From: a virus
DNA length: 32,838 nucleotides
Reading direction: 5' to 3' (one strand)
IMG/VR virus record: IMGVR_UViG_3300043446_001863
Coordinates: 1-32,838 of that record
Positions 9,539 through 15,873 of this stretch are shown one piece after another. Both the position numbers and the translations under genes were made by a program. The first letter of the stretch is position 1; each line of letters starts with the position of its first letter. The notes beneath the pieces are model-generated. The model had not been told where the DNA came from and made no database searches. It saw only the letters and a program-made list of their open reading frames with translations.

Positions 9539-10621
9539 TTAGCCGTTGTGCGCAATTTGTGTCACCACCGCCGGTGGCTTCAAAATTGAGTCCAACACCC
9601 CTGCTGATTGCGCCAGATGCTCCACGCTCAGATGGCTGTACCGCTGCACCATCGAACGCTGCTTCCATCCGCCCAGTTCTTGGATCAAGTCCAAGCCTAC
9701 TGAGCCACTCTGACGCAGCCAACTAGCCCATGTATGGCGAAGGTCATGCCATCGGAAATTCTCGATGCCAGCCTTCTCCAAAGCCTTCTTCCACATCTTG
9801 GAGGGGATGTCTTGGACTCGCTCACCATCAGCGCGAGGAAAGACCCAGACATCTGACCTGCCAAGCTGTCTTCGGATTGCACCCATCGCCGTCTCGTTGA
9901 GCGGTATGGTCAAAGGCTTGCCGTTCTTCATGACCAGATCAGGGAACGTTGCCGTCCTCCGAGCCATGTTCACAAACTCCCACTGCAAACCAGCCACATT
10001 GTTGCGTCGCAGACCTGTCGACACCGCAAATGTTGCCATGTTGCAATAGGGTTCTGGCAGACTCTGAACCAACCGAGCAAACTCGTGTGGCTCTAAGTAC
10101 CGCACCCGCTCGTTGTCTTCCTTGAAACCCTTAAATACAGGGCGAGAATCCAACCACAGGTACTCCCGATGCGCTGCATTGATCACCGACCGCAGCAGCG
10201 CCAGCTTCCGGTTCACCGTTGAGGGGGAAACAAAGCGCTCGACATTCTTTGAGCGCAGGTGCTTCCTGCCCACTTCAGCGTCCCGAATTTCCTTCACAAC
10301 ATCTGGCGTGATCTCATCCAAGAACACCAGCTTGTAGAGTTTGAACTGCTCACTCCACCAGTCGGCGCTACGCTGGTCATCCTTCCATGAGCGTTTATGC
10401 TCGTGTTCGTTTAACCACCGCTGGACAGTCTCAGCCCACGTTCTACGCACCTTCTCTTTGACAACAGAGTGTCGCCAAGCGGCGGCGCGTTCACGGTCAT
10501 AGAACTCTTGAGCCTGCTTGAAGTCATTCGTCTTGCAGGTTCCTCGAAATACTTTGCCGTTGAGCGTGAAGCGGTAATGCCAGACATCGCCTCGTTGATA
10601 CAAGTTTTTTTGTAGTGACAT
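9539..10621 (-). CDS. int: tyrosine-family phage integrase
   Basis: A 360-residue site-specific recombinase that would cut and join attP with the host tRNA-Asn gene. The N terminus looks like an arm-binding region, the middle (about 55-160) like a SAM-like core-binding domain. The catalytic domain has R205 (in TGLRRNNV), a lysine in the beta hairpin (K232 or K235), H292-x-x-R295 (HDLRHTWASW), W319 at the second His position (LGGWKQRS) and the nucleophile Y328 (QRYSHL). Length and motif spacing are normal, so it should be active. The start has a good ribosome site (AAGGAGAGG) and a strong promoter upstream. It lies beside the attP core and on the same strand as the early operon, whose last gene stops 81 nt before it, so read-through could also express it. 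Confidence 0.96.
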   Translation of the reverse strand: MSLQKNLYQRGDVWHYRFTLNGKVFRGTCKTNDFKQAQEFYDRERAAAWRHSVVKEKVRRTWAETVQRWLNEHEHKRSWKDDQRSADWWSEQFKLYKLVFLDEITPDVVKEIRDAEVGRKHLRSKNVERFVSPSTVNRKLALLRSVINAAHREYLWLDSRPVFKGFKEDNERVRYLEPHEFARLVQSLPEPYCNMATFAVSTGLRRNNVAGLQWEFVNMARRTATFPDLVMKNGKPLTIPLNETAMGAIRRQLGRSDVWVFPRADGERVQDIPSKMWKKALEKAGIENFRWHDLRHTWASWLRQSGSVGLDLIQELGGWKQRSMVQRYSHLSVEHLAQSAGVLDSILKPPAVVTQIAHNG

Positions 10622-10643
10622 GGACCTCTCCTTATTAGCGTCA

Positions 10644-10659
10644 CTACACGAAGCTTTGC
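10644..10659. repeat. 16-bp perfect repeat under the int promoter (inverted copy at 9377-9392)
   Basis: CTACACGAAGCTTTGC at 10644-10659 is the exact reverse complement of 9377-9392 in the attP arm; the match ends on both sides at 16 bp. This copy lies just downstream of the int -10 box, where bound protein would block transcription. Integrase or an excision factor that binds the attP arm may therefore also autoregulate int. Confidence 0.7.
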
Positions 10660-10666
10660 GTTTATT

Positions 10667-10694
10667 AGTATAGCTAAACTCCGAGTAGTGTCAA
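10667..10694 (-). promoter_or_regulatory. int promoter (sigma70-like)
   Basis: On the - strand: TTGACA (10694-10689), a 16-nt spacer, TATACT (10672-10667). A start near 10660 leaves a leader of about 40 nt with an AAGGAGAGG ribosome site. TTAG-TATAG-CTAA spans the -10 box and resembles the TTAGCA/TGCTAA half-sites of the repressor region, so it could be an operator. Confidence 0.75.
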
Positions 10695-10701
10695 TCGTCT
10701 G

Positions 10702-10824
10702 TTATTTGATGCACCCGACCTGCATCGCTGCGTCGTGCAGCCTGTCCCAAACATCAGGGTCGCCAGAGAATAGGAACATCAGCGCCAGAAAGACAGAGAT
10801 GAGTCGGACATCGCCCCAGCTCAT
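10702..10824 (-). CDS. small membrane protein, unknown
   Basis: A 40-residue ORF (MSWGDVRLISVFLALMFLFS...) with one hydrophobic helix at about residues 8-19 and a polar tail ending in VGCIK. The start overlaps the stop of the previous gene as ATGA, the same junction used throughout this operon, which is the main support for it. It is the last gene of the early operon; the int -35 box begins only 8 nt beyond its stop. I do not recognise the family. Confidence 0.6.
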   Translation of the reverse strand: MSWGDVRLISVFLALMFLFSGDPDVWDRLHDAAMQVGCIK

Positions 10825-11027
10825 GGCGACACCTCGTTCATCGCTGCCATCATGGCGGCTTCCAGCGTGTCTCTGACATAGAAATGCATGTCGGTATCAA
10901 CGCGCCAGCGACCATCGCCCATCGATGCAATCGAGCGCACTACGCCAGCGCGGATGGCTTTGATGATGGCGGCATCCCGCTCCATCTGCATGTGGCGCTC
11001 AATCGTTTCTTCAATGTGCTTCATCAT
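10821..11027 (-). CDS. hypothetical protein
   Basis: A 68-residue, mostly helical protein (MMKHIEETIERHMQMERDAAIIK...) that is rich in Met and charged residues in its first half. It overlaps the gene before it (ATGA at 11024-11027) and the gene after it in the same way. No family recognised. A second ATG one codon later is an alternative start. Confidence 0.65.
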   Translation of the reverse strand: MMKHIEETIERHMQMERDAAIIKAIRAGVVRSIASMGDGRWRVDTDMHFYVRDTLEAAMMAAMNEVSP

Positions 11028-11191
11028 TTGATTTCCTTAAAGTCTGGTCCAACGCAGTGGTAACTGAACACGCCCTTAAGGTAGAGACCGCCAGCTTCCT
11101 CGCACTTCTCTTCACTCCGTATCCCCATGTAGATTGCGAATGCGGCGATCAATGCGCCAAGGATGGTGATTGCAACGCACTTCTTACACAT
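11024..11191 (-). CDS. small membrane protein with cysteines, unknown
   Basis: A 55-residue protein starting MCKKCVAITILGALIAAFAI, with one transmembrane helix at about 6-22 and a soluble tail with two further cysteines (EEKCEEAGG, YHCVG). This ATG is chosen over an upstream in-frame one because GGAGG sits at the right distance before it and because the longer form would extend deep into the preceding gene. It overlaps that gene by 8 nt. The CxxC at the very N terminus may be a lipid or metal site. Function unknown. Confidence 0.7.
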   Translation of the reverse strand: MCKKCVAITILGALIAAFAIYMGIRSEEKCEEAGGLYLKGVFSYHCVGPDFKEIK

Positions 11192-11459
11192 GGCTTGCCT
11201 CCACTCCGCACACCTTCTCCATGTAGGCAAGGTAAACCTGATCGGCTGTGTCAAAGGTGCGTGAATCGTCGGGCAGGTAGTAGATGACGGACGGCTTGCC
11301 GAACTCGCCATTCTTTTTGACAGGCGTAATCACCACCTTGTTGACATTGGTCTCTCGGTTGAAGCGATGCAGGTAGTGTTCTTTGCTACCAGAGATGTGC
11401 ATGCTCATGGTCATGGGCAGCTGGCAGAACTCTTCGAAGGTCAGCTCTTGGGATTTCAT
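11184..11459 (-). CDS. hypothetical protein
   Basis: A 91-residue soluble protein (MKSQELTFEEFCQLP...). An in-frame TTG lies two codons upstream, but the ATG at 11459 has GAGGAAGG seven bases before it, while the TTG would be too close. The start lies just after the stop of the preceding gene. No motif known to me; a basic, beta-rich middle (VVITPVKKNG) and an acidic, aromatic C terminus. Confidence 0.7.
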   Translation of the reverse strand: MKSQELTFEEFCQLPMTMSMHISGSKEHYLHRFNRETNVNKVVITPVKKNGEFGKPSVIYYLPDDSRTFDTADQVYLAYMEKVCGVEASHV

Positions 11460-11461
11460 AC

Positions 11462-11653
11462 TCAACCCTTCCTCACTACAGTGTTGCCGTTTGGCTTGTC
11501 CAGATCAGGCTCACGCTGACGAGACTTAGCTCCGAACTTTTTGCCATTCTCAATTTGCTGTTGCTCGACCCTGATCTTTGTCAGGAACTCGGGCATGAAT
11601 GTCTTCACATAGTCCTTGTGGAATGCGTTCACCGCCGTGGCATGGTTACTCAT
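11462..11653 (-). CDS. hypothetical protein, basic
   Basis: A 63-residue protein (MSNHATAVNAFHKDYVK...) ending in a strongly basic, low-complexity tail (KKFGAKSRQREPDLDKPNGN). The start at 11653 overlaps the preceding stop as ATGA; an upstream in-frame ATG at 11668 would overlap further and has no better ribosome site. The tail suggests nucleic-acid contact, but this is only a composition argument. Confidence 0.62.
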   Translation of the reverse strand: MSNHATAVNAFHKDYVKTFMPEFLTKIRVEQQQIENGKKFGAKSRQREPDLDKPNGNTVVRKG

Positions 11654-11802
11654 AAGCCAAAGATCCATTCAGTCAGGTTCCAGCCAAGGCGCAAACATTC
11701 CCATGCCAAACGAGACACGAGACCGATGCCAACAAAAAACATCGACGAGGTGATGATGGTTGTCACCACCCCGATCAATCCATATTCTTCAATCTTCTTC
11801 AT
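11650..11802 (-). CDS. small membrane protein, unknown
   Basis: A 50-residue ORF (MKKIEEYGLIGVVTTIITSS...) with a hydrophobic helix at about 8-30 and an amphipathic, Trp-rich C-terminal half (LAWECLRLGWNLTEWIFGL). Both ends are ATGA overlaps with neighbouring genes, which strongly suggests translational coupling. It could be a holin-like, superinfection-exclusion or host-membrane-modifying peptide; nothing in the sequence decides between these. Confidence 0.65.
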   Translation of the reverse strand: MKKIEEYGLIGVVTTIITSSMFFVGIGLVSRLAWECLRLGWNLTEWIFGL

Positions 11803-12191
11803 GCTTTACTCAATTCATTGATGACTCTGTTCAGCTTTGCCGAGGGAATCCCAGCCCAGCGACGCAGACATATTTCCAGCGCGTTATCCAGCGTGACGGC
11901 GTGTTCTTTCTTCCAGATGAATCCGGTCTGAGCAATCTGAGACAGCACCGCACACGCAGACTTCATCTTTCTTGAATCAACGGTGTCCTCTTTGTCATCC
12001 TCAAGGCACACCATGATTGCGTATATGGGCAGAGACAAGACCACAATCGAGTCTCTGCAATCAACCCCTTCATCCATCATGAACAACGCTATGCGGTTGG
12101 TCAGGACTTCTTGCTTGAGCTTCTCTTTTGCGACAGCTCGAGCAACTGGGTTCATTGCCGTTGTCTTCGGCACTTTCTTAATTAAGCCCAT
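11799..12191 (-). CDS. hypothetical protein
   Basis: A 130-residue protein starting MGLIKKVPKTTAMNPVARAV. The frame is open further upstream, but this ATG forms a TGATG junction with the preceding stop, so it is the likely start. A basic N terminus is followed by a helical region (VLTNRIALFMMDEGVD) and a C-terminal helix-rich part with CLRRW. It lies in the early operon between two unknown genes. No family recognised. Confidence 0.7.
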   Translation of the reverse strand: MGLIKKVPKTTAMNPVARAVAKEKLKQEVLTNRIALFMMDEGVDCRDSIVVLSLPIYAIMVCLEDDKEDTVDSRKMKSACAVLSQIAQTGFIWKKEHAVTLDNALEICLRRWAGIPSAKLNRVINELSKA

Positions 12192-12388
12192 CACTCTTCC
12201 GACATTGCTCTGAGCCAGATAGAGATTGACGAGGTGGTGTCGTTCTTGCCGAACATCTGATCTAACCGACTGGCGGCTTCGAGCAGAGCGGAATCCCATG
12301 CGGTATTCCAAACTTCCTCAGTCCACCCTGCATCAGATTCAAAAGCTTGACTGCCGATCCATTGACTAAATGCTTCTTCACGCTTCAT
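12191..12388 (-). CDS. hypothetical protein
   Basis: A 65-residue acidic, Trp-rich helical protein (MKREEAFSQWIGSQAF...). It overlaps the upstream gene by 11 nt and shares one base with the downstream start (TGATG). Small acidic early phage proteins of this type often bind host proteins, but no specific partner can be proposed. Confidence 0.65.
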   Translation of the reverse strand: MKREEAFSQWIGSQAFESDAGWTEEVWNTAWDSALLEAASRLDQMFGKNDTTSSISIWLRAMSEE

Positions 12389-12740
12389 TTGTTTCTTTCA
12401 AAATCATGTAGTCGGGGATTGGATCTGGCGGACTGACGATCATTCTTGAAAGAGATTCGAGCAAGCTCGTGTCCCCTGTTTGATACACAGACTCGGCGTA
12501 CCTTGCGTAGCCTCGAGTCACATCGTCGCCGTACAGACCTCTCCACTTCTCGTACAACTCACGGCGTCTTGTTGGGCTTCTTGTTTGCAGAGCAATCTGG
12601 ACATTCTCAACAAAACGTTTCCTGCATTCATACAGCTGCATCGCCCATAGGTTTTCTTGCTCTGCTTGCTCAGGCGTGAACCTGAGCTTTGATTGCGTCT
12701 TATACCTAGGGCGTTCAGCAAACTTCTTTCTAGTTGCCAC
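12378..12740 (-). CDS. hypothetical protein, GTG start
   Basis: A 120-residue basic protein (MATRKKFAERPRYKTQSKLR...) with a lysine- and arginine-rich N terminus and a helical middle. The start appears to be GTG at 12740, overlapping the MazG-like gene stop by 11 nt. No good ribosome site is seen, so translation probably depends on coupling. Family unknown. Confidence 0.68.
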   Translation of the reverse strand: MATRKKFAERPRYKTQSKLRFTPEQAEQENLWAMQLYECRKRFVENVQIALQTRSPTRRRELYEKWRGLYGDDVTRGYARYAESVYQTGDTSLLESLSRMIVSPPDPIPDYMILKETNEA

Positions 12741-13155
12741 GGAGCTGTTCAGTGATGATGCGAGAAAGGTTCGGAGCCATATACTTCGGACCCTTCAAAA
12801 TCTTCCCATCTTCACGGCGCAGCACCTTGAAGAACTCACCCTTGCCGTCGCAGTGTTCACAGCCTTTTGTGCCGCAGAACACACAAGCTTCAACAAGGAA
12901 CTTGCTCATGTTGGAACGCTGGACCTCATCCCATAGTGGTTGGGGATTTAGCCCCATCGAGTGCAGCAGACCGATGGCAACATAGATCAAGTCAATTGCG
13001 CCATCAGCCATTGCAACGGTATCGTTCACGCCATACGCATTGCACAGTTCGTTCATCTCTTCATCGATCAAGTCCATGTACAGCTCAACCATGTCTTCGC
13101 TAGGCTTCTGACCGGTGACATCCATGAACAGCTTCTGATCTGTAAATACACTCAC
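12730..13155 (-). CDS. MazG-like nucleotide pyrophosphohydrolase with zinc-ribbon insert
   Basis: A 141-residue protein resembling the MazG / phosphoribosyl-ATP pyrophosphohydrolase-like family, which hydrolyses NTPs or alarmones to monophosphates. The metal-binding helices show DEEMNEL followed by ADGAIDLIYV (ExxE and DxxD arrangement), and then WDEVQRSNMSK, a motif typical of the phage branch. A CVFCG...CEHCDGKG four-cysteine segment follows, as in several phage members. The start is taken as GTG at 13155, which overlaps the DUF3310 stop as GTGA; the open frame upstream has no ATG with a ribosome site. Substrate unknown. Confidence 0.85.
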   Translation of the reverse strand: MSVFTDQKLFMDVTGQKPSEDMVELYMDLIDEEMNELCNAYGVNDTVAMADGAIDLIYVAIGLLHSMGLNPQPLWDEVQRSNMSKFLVEACVFCGTKGCEHCDGKGEFFKVLRREDGKILKGPKYMAPNLSRIITEQLRGN

Positions 13156-13367
13156 TGCTTTTCCAATCGTTCGATCTCTCTGTTGATATACCAAGCTGCT
13201 TTCTTGAGATCTTCGATTGCGCTTGGGGACTTGAGTCCTGCTCGCCAAACATATTTCACTGCATTACCCAGATTGAAGTTCATGTGTTCAGTTACCTGAA
13301 TGCACTCAACCCCAGACGGATGACTTCGGTAGTGAGTTGGTTTGTTTACTGGATCGTGTTCTTCCAA
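13152..13367 (-). CDS. DUF3310 family protein
   Basis: About 71 residues: DPVNKPTHY near the N terminus, then GVECIQVTEHMNF, LGNAVKYVWRAGLK and a helix AIEDLKKAAWYINREIERL. This matches DUF3310, a small phage family often found beside nucleotide-metabolism genes; its activity is not established as far as I know. The start is uncertain. A TTG at 13367 gives the usual short N terminus and has a purine-rich site (AAGGAAAAGAAGG). An ATG at 13427 has no visible ribosome site and would overlap the previous gene by about 120 nt. Confidence 0.82.
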   Translation of the reverse strand: MEEHDPVNKPTHYRSHPSGVECIQVTEHMNFNLGNAVKYVWRAGLKSPSAIEDLKKAAWYINREIERLEKQ

Positions 13368-13515
13368 CCTTCTTTTCCTTTCTTGGAATAACTGTTTCCT
13401 GTGTTGCGTATATGTAGCCGCAGTCATCGCACTTGCGTCGTCTACGATTTCCAAGCTTGTTGCGTCTCGTCTCAAGAACAAATGAAACGCCGCAGCTACA
13501 CAATGGGCAGTACAT
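13306..13515 (-). CDS. NrdR-like zinc-ribbon protein
   Basis: A 69-residue protein starting MYCPLCSCGVSFVLETRR, followed by NRRRRKCDDCGYIYATQE. The pattern CPxC, a basic RRRR stretch, CxxC and then aromatic-TQE matches the zinc ribbon of NrdR, the regulator of ribonucleotide reductase genes, but the ATP-cone domain is absent. It may be a DNA-binding regulator. The start overlaps the preceding stop as TGATG. Its last 62 nt overlap the DUF3310 gene in another frame. Confidence 0.75.
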   Translation of the reverse strand: MYCPLCSCGVSFVLETRRNKLGNRRRRKCDDCGYIYATQETVIPRKEKKVGRTRSSKQTNSLPKSSVWG

Positions 13516-13793
13516 CAACTAGCTTCCGCTGGCTCATTAACCTTTGATAGACGACTGTGAATCTCTTGCGTGATTTCGAACGCAAGCTTTTCTCTGTGAT
13601 CCATGTTCAAGTCTTGAGCATCCAACATCATCTCAATCATGATGATCGAGACATTGAGCCAGTCAGATGGAGAAATGATTTCTCGCTTCTCCATGACTTC
13701 TTGCCACCACTCATGCAGGTACAACTTAATGTATGTCTGCTTGAACAGGGCTTCCGCCTGTTCCAGCTTGGCTTCCACTTCCTGCTGATTCAT
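13515..13793 (-). CDS. hypothetical protein
   Basis: A 92-residue, acidic, all-helical protein (MNQQEVEAKLEQAEALFKQT...). The ATG at 13793 has AGGAG six bases upstream, so it is preferred over the in-frame ATG at 13808. Its first 68 nt overlap the 3' end of the HTH gene in another frame. It shows hydrophobic and Trp positions (LHEWWQEVMEKRE) but no known motif. Confidence 0.7.
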   Translation of the reverse strand: MNQQEVEAKLEQAEALFKQTYIKLYLHEWWQEVMEKREIISPSDWLNVSIIMIEMMLDAQDLNMDHREKLAFEITQEIHSRLSKVNEPAEAS

Positions 13794-13944
13794 ACTGACT
13801 CCTGACAAATTTGATTAAGTCTTCCTCGTTGAAGCGCCACAAACGACCAACCTTTGCGGCAGGGATTCGCTTGTTACGCGCCAAGATACGAATGGTTTCG
13901 GTGGATACGCCGAGAAAGTCGGCGGCTTTTTCTACATCAAGCAT
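13726..13944 (-). CDS. excisionase-family helix-turn-helix protein (candidate RDF)
   Basis: A 72-residue protein with the winged-HTH pattern of the excisionase / MerR-like family: DVEKAADFLGVSTETIRILA, then RIPAAKVGRLWRFNEEDLIKF. Members bind DNA, and many act as recombination directionality factors for tyrosine integrases, others as transcription regulators. It starts inside the end of the nuclease gene (8-nt overlap). The C-terminal 20 or so residues are Gly/Ser-rich and overlap the next gene, so the functional part is probably the first 50. It is about 3.3 kb from int, unusual for an Xis but possible. Confidence 0.78.
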   Translation of the reverse strand: MLDVEKAADFLGVSTETIRILARNKRIPAAKVGRLWRFNEEDLIKFVRSQYESAGSGSQAGTGGSPVQADIH

Positions 13945-14779
13945 TAGCTTTCTCCTGTTGTTCACGTTCACGCGCTAACTGAGGGCAGAACGGAGCCACT
14001 TCGCAGTAGCCTTCACAACGTCTGTATCCACCTTTACGCTCTTCAATGAAGAAGCCCTTGGCTGGTTCGCCGAGGTCTTCCTTTTTCTCCGCTACCTTTG
14101 TGGCTCGCTTGTTACCCTCTTTCATGAGGGCGTAAGTCGTGCCGGCATACCAGCGCTCATCATCAGAGCAGAGAACCTCTTCGCCTTTGACGGCTGACTG
14201 ATGCATCGAGACACGATCAGTGATGTACTGCATCGCATACTCGTTTGACCAGACAGGAAGCTCGATGATCTTCACATTGGACTGCGGATACTTTTCGTCA
14301 CGCTCTGCTTTAGAGCGTTGCCAATCTCGGAAGATGGCGACTACTTGAAGGCGTTCGATGTCATGACCGTTGTGGATCGCAAGCATTCGAAGGATGTTCA
14401 ATTGCTTGGTCCAAGAGTCATCACCCTCTGCCTTGTAGGTAGAAGTCACCTTCCAATCTTGGATGGTCTTGTCTGCTACATGCAGACGGTCGAACTGACC
14501 TGACAACTTCCAGCCGTTGACCTCCATGAAGAGGCGCTCTTCGACTAGCGCAGATGTACCGGCTCGCTCGAGTACTGTGTGGACTGCCTGACCCATCAAC
14601 GCCCACACACGATCAGACACATCCTCAACGACGAAGTCTTTGAACTTGCTGTACAAGACTCGACGCTGTGGCGCATCAATCAACTTGGTGACGGAGATGT
14701 CTCCGCCGCCTGTGTATGGGTCGTTCTTGACAGCCGCAACGAATGCGTCAGGCAGACCGAGTAGGTTGGTTAAGTTCAT
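13937..14779 (-). CDS. PD-(D/E)XK nuclease, Cas4/RecB-like with four cysteines
   Basis: A 280-residue nuclease-like protein. Motifs: G63-QAVH67 (first RecB-family motif), GQFDR with D97, QDWKVTS with D108 and K110 (the D-x-K variant of the catalytic core), then Q125 in a following helix. Cys204 with Cys255, Cys259 and Cys265 near the C terminus (RRCEGYCEVAPFC) match the Fe-S cluster arrangement of Cas4 and AddB-type nucleases. Directly behind ERF and the SSB-like protein, it is probably the exonuclease that makes single strands for annealing, as in Red-type systems. That pairing is inferred. Confidence 0.87.
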   Translation of the reverse strand: MNLTNLLGLPDAFVAAVKNDPYTGGGDISVTKLIDAPQRRVLYSKFKDFVVEDVSDRVWALMGQAVHTVLERAGTSALVEERLFMEVNGWKLSGQFDRLHVADKTIQDWKVTSTYKAEGDDSWTKQLNILRMLAIHNGHDIERLQVVAIFRDWQRSKAERDEKYPQSNVKIIELPVWSNEYAMQYITDRVSMHQSAVKGEEVLCSDDERWYAGTTYALMKEGNKRATKVAEKKEDLGEPAKGFFIEERKGGYRRCEGYCEVAPFCPQLAREREQQEKANA

Positions 14780-14780
14780 A

Positions 14781-15053
14781 TCAGAAGTCGATCTTCACTG
14801 CGTTCGACTGTGGCTGTTGGTAGCCAGCGTTGCCGCCACCTTGATAGCCACCTTGACCGCCGCCTTGTGGTTGGAACTTCTCGCCGATGTGACCACGCAT
14901 GTAAGGCAAGCCGCCTTTGCTCATCGCATTCCAGAGAGCGATCTCCATCTTGCGACCATCGGGGAATGAGACCTCGCCTGAAAAATCAGGTGACTTCTCT
15001 GACTTCTTGCGGTTGTTCGTGAACACCGACACTTGAATTTTTTCTTGACTCAT
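14781..15053 (-). CDS. small SSB-like protein with Gly/Gln-rich linker
   Basis: A 90-residue protein: a beta-rich N-terminal part (about 1-60, IQVSVFTNNRKKSEKS... KMEIALWNAMSKG) followed by a Gly/Gln linker (QGGGQGGYQGGG) and a short tail ending VKIDF. Folded part, flexible linker and hydrophobic-acidic tip is the layout of single-stranded DNA-binding proteins, whose tip docks partner enzymes. The folded part is shorter than a usual OB fold, and I cannot confirm homology. Its place between ERF and the nuclease, with an ATGA overlap on the ERF side, supports a role in recombination. Confidence 0.6.
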   Translation of the reverse strand: MSQEKIQVSVFTNNRKKSEKSPDFSGEVSFPDGRKMEIALWNAMSKGGLPYMRGHIGEKFQPQGGGQGGYQGGGNAGYQQPQSNAVKIDF

Positions 15054-15772
15054 GCTGCTTCCTTAACTGCGTTGCTTGTTGCTAACTCTTGGAGACGTGC
15101 AACGACTTCAGCCGTCTTCGAGAGGGGGAGTTCTTGGATTGAGTTCACGCCGTACTTGCCAGCGATTGTTTCGAGTGGCACACCTGCCAAGCCAGCCAGC
15201 TTGGTGATGGTGTCTACCTCGTCTTGGCTTACCGCTTTGACAGTAGCGCCTTTGCTACGAGTCGAAGCCTTTGCCACAGTGTCAGGCGTACGAACAGCAG
15301 TCTCTGCTGGCGCAACCTGATGAGTCGTTCCATCAGCATCGTTGTCTCCTTCTGTTGGGATGCAGAAGGCTTGTAAGCATGCGTACTTGTACGCCGCAGA
15401 CATCGCCTTGTTCGTTGCCTTGTCGGCTGAATCCATAGCTTCGCCGGGCATCGCCACAATGTGTGTGCTGCCGTCTTTGGCGGATACGAAATGGAAGTCA
15501 ACGCTGACATTGACATAGAACAGCGGAGAACCGCTTCGAGTTTGTCGCTCCACCACCTCTCGAGATTGGACTCGAGGAAGAATGCAGAGTTGGTTCTCTG
15601 CAAGGATGGGCGCTAGTGCGTTGTAGACATCGTCAATACCTCGGAACTTGTAGCCTTGCTGTTCGTTCTTTCGGTCTTTGCCAATGCCCTCTTTTGCCAA
15701 CCTTGCAATCACGGAGGTAATTGCTTGGTAGACATGCGGCACACCTTGTGCCGTGGGACCAGTGTCAGTCAT
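15050..15772 (-). CDS. erf: ERF-family single-strand annealing recombinase
   Basis: A 240-residue protein with the ERF core: YKFRGIDDVYNAL near residue 41, a beta-rich region, then GEAMDSADKATNKAMSAAYK (about 110-129) and a following FCIPT. ERF proteins anneal complementary single strands, for example to circularise or recombine phage DNA (P22 Erf). The C-terminal third is a linker plus a helical tail. The ATG at 15772 is chosen because AGGAGAAGG precedes it; the frame is open slightly further upstream. It is the first gene after the strong early promoter. Confidence 0.93.
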   Translation of the reverse strand: MTDTGPTAQGVPHVYQAITSVIARLAKEGIGKDRKNEQQGYKFRGIDDVYNALAPILAENQLCILPRVQSREVVERQTRSGSPLFYVNVSVDFHFVSAKDGSTHIVAMPGEAMDSADKATNKAMSAAYKYACLQAFCIPTEGDNDADGTTHQVAPAETAVRTPDTVAKASTRSKGATVKAVSQDEVDTITKLAGLAGVPLETIAGKYGVNSIQELPLSKTAEVVARLQELATSNAVKEAA

Positions 15773-15788
15773 ACCTTCTCCTATGAAC

Positions 15789-15808
15789 CTGCACAATTGT
15801 TTGTGCAG
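15789..15808. promoter_or_regulatory. palindromic operator at the early leftward promoter
   Basis: CTGCACAA-N4-TTGTGCAG, a perfect 8+8 bp inverted repeat, lies just downstream of the predicted transcription start of the ERF operon. TGCAGTA recurs at 15805-15811 and 15824-15830. A dimeric repressor bound here would block the promoter. The CI-like protein encoded next door is the obvious candidate. Confidence 0.68.
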
Positions 15809-15816
15809 TACAGCAA

Positions 15817-15845
15817 ATCATAGTGCAGTATGGCTACACTGTCAA
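15817..15845 (-). promoter_or_regulatory. early leftward promoter for the ERF operon
   Basis: On the - strand: TTGACA (15845-15840), a 17-nt spacer and TATGAT (15822-15817). Both boxes and the spacing are near the sigma70 consensus. It reads toward erf and the 16 genes behind it. A TGCTAA half-site (15852-15857) lies just upstream. Confidence 0.82.
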
Positions 15846-15873
15846 CACCACTGCTAAATTTTATTCATCATCG

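Noticed and set aside
9369-9722. 117-codon - strand frame across attP
   Set aside because: It is a shadow of the integrase end and the tRNA tail, with no independent support.
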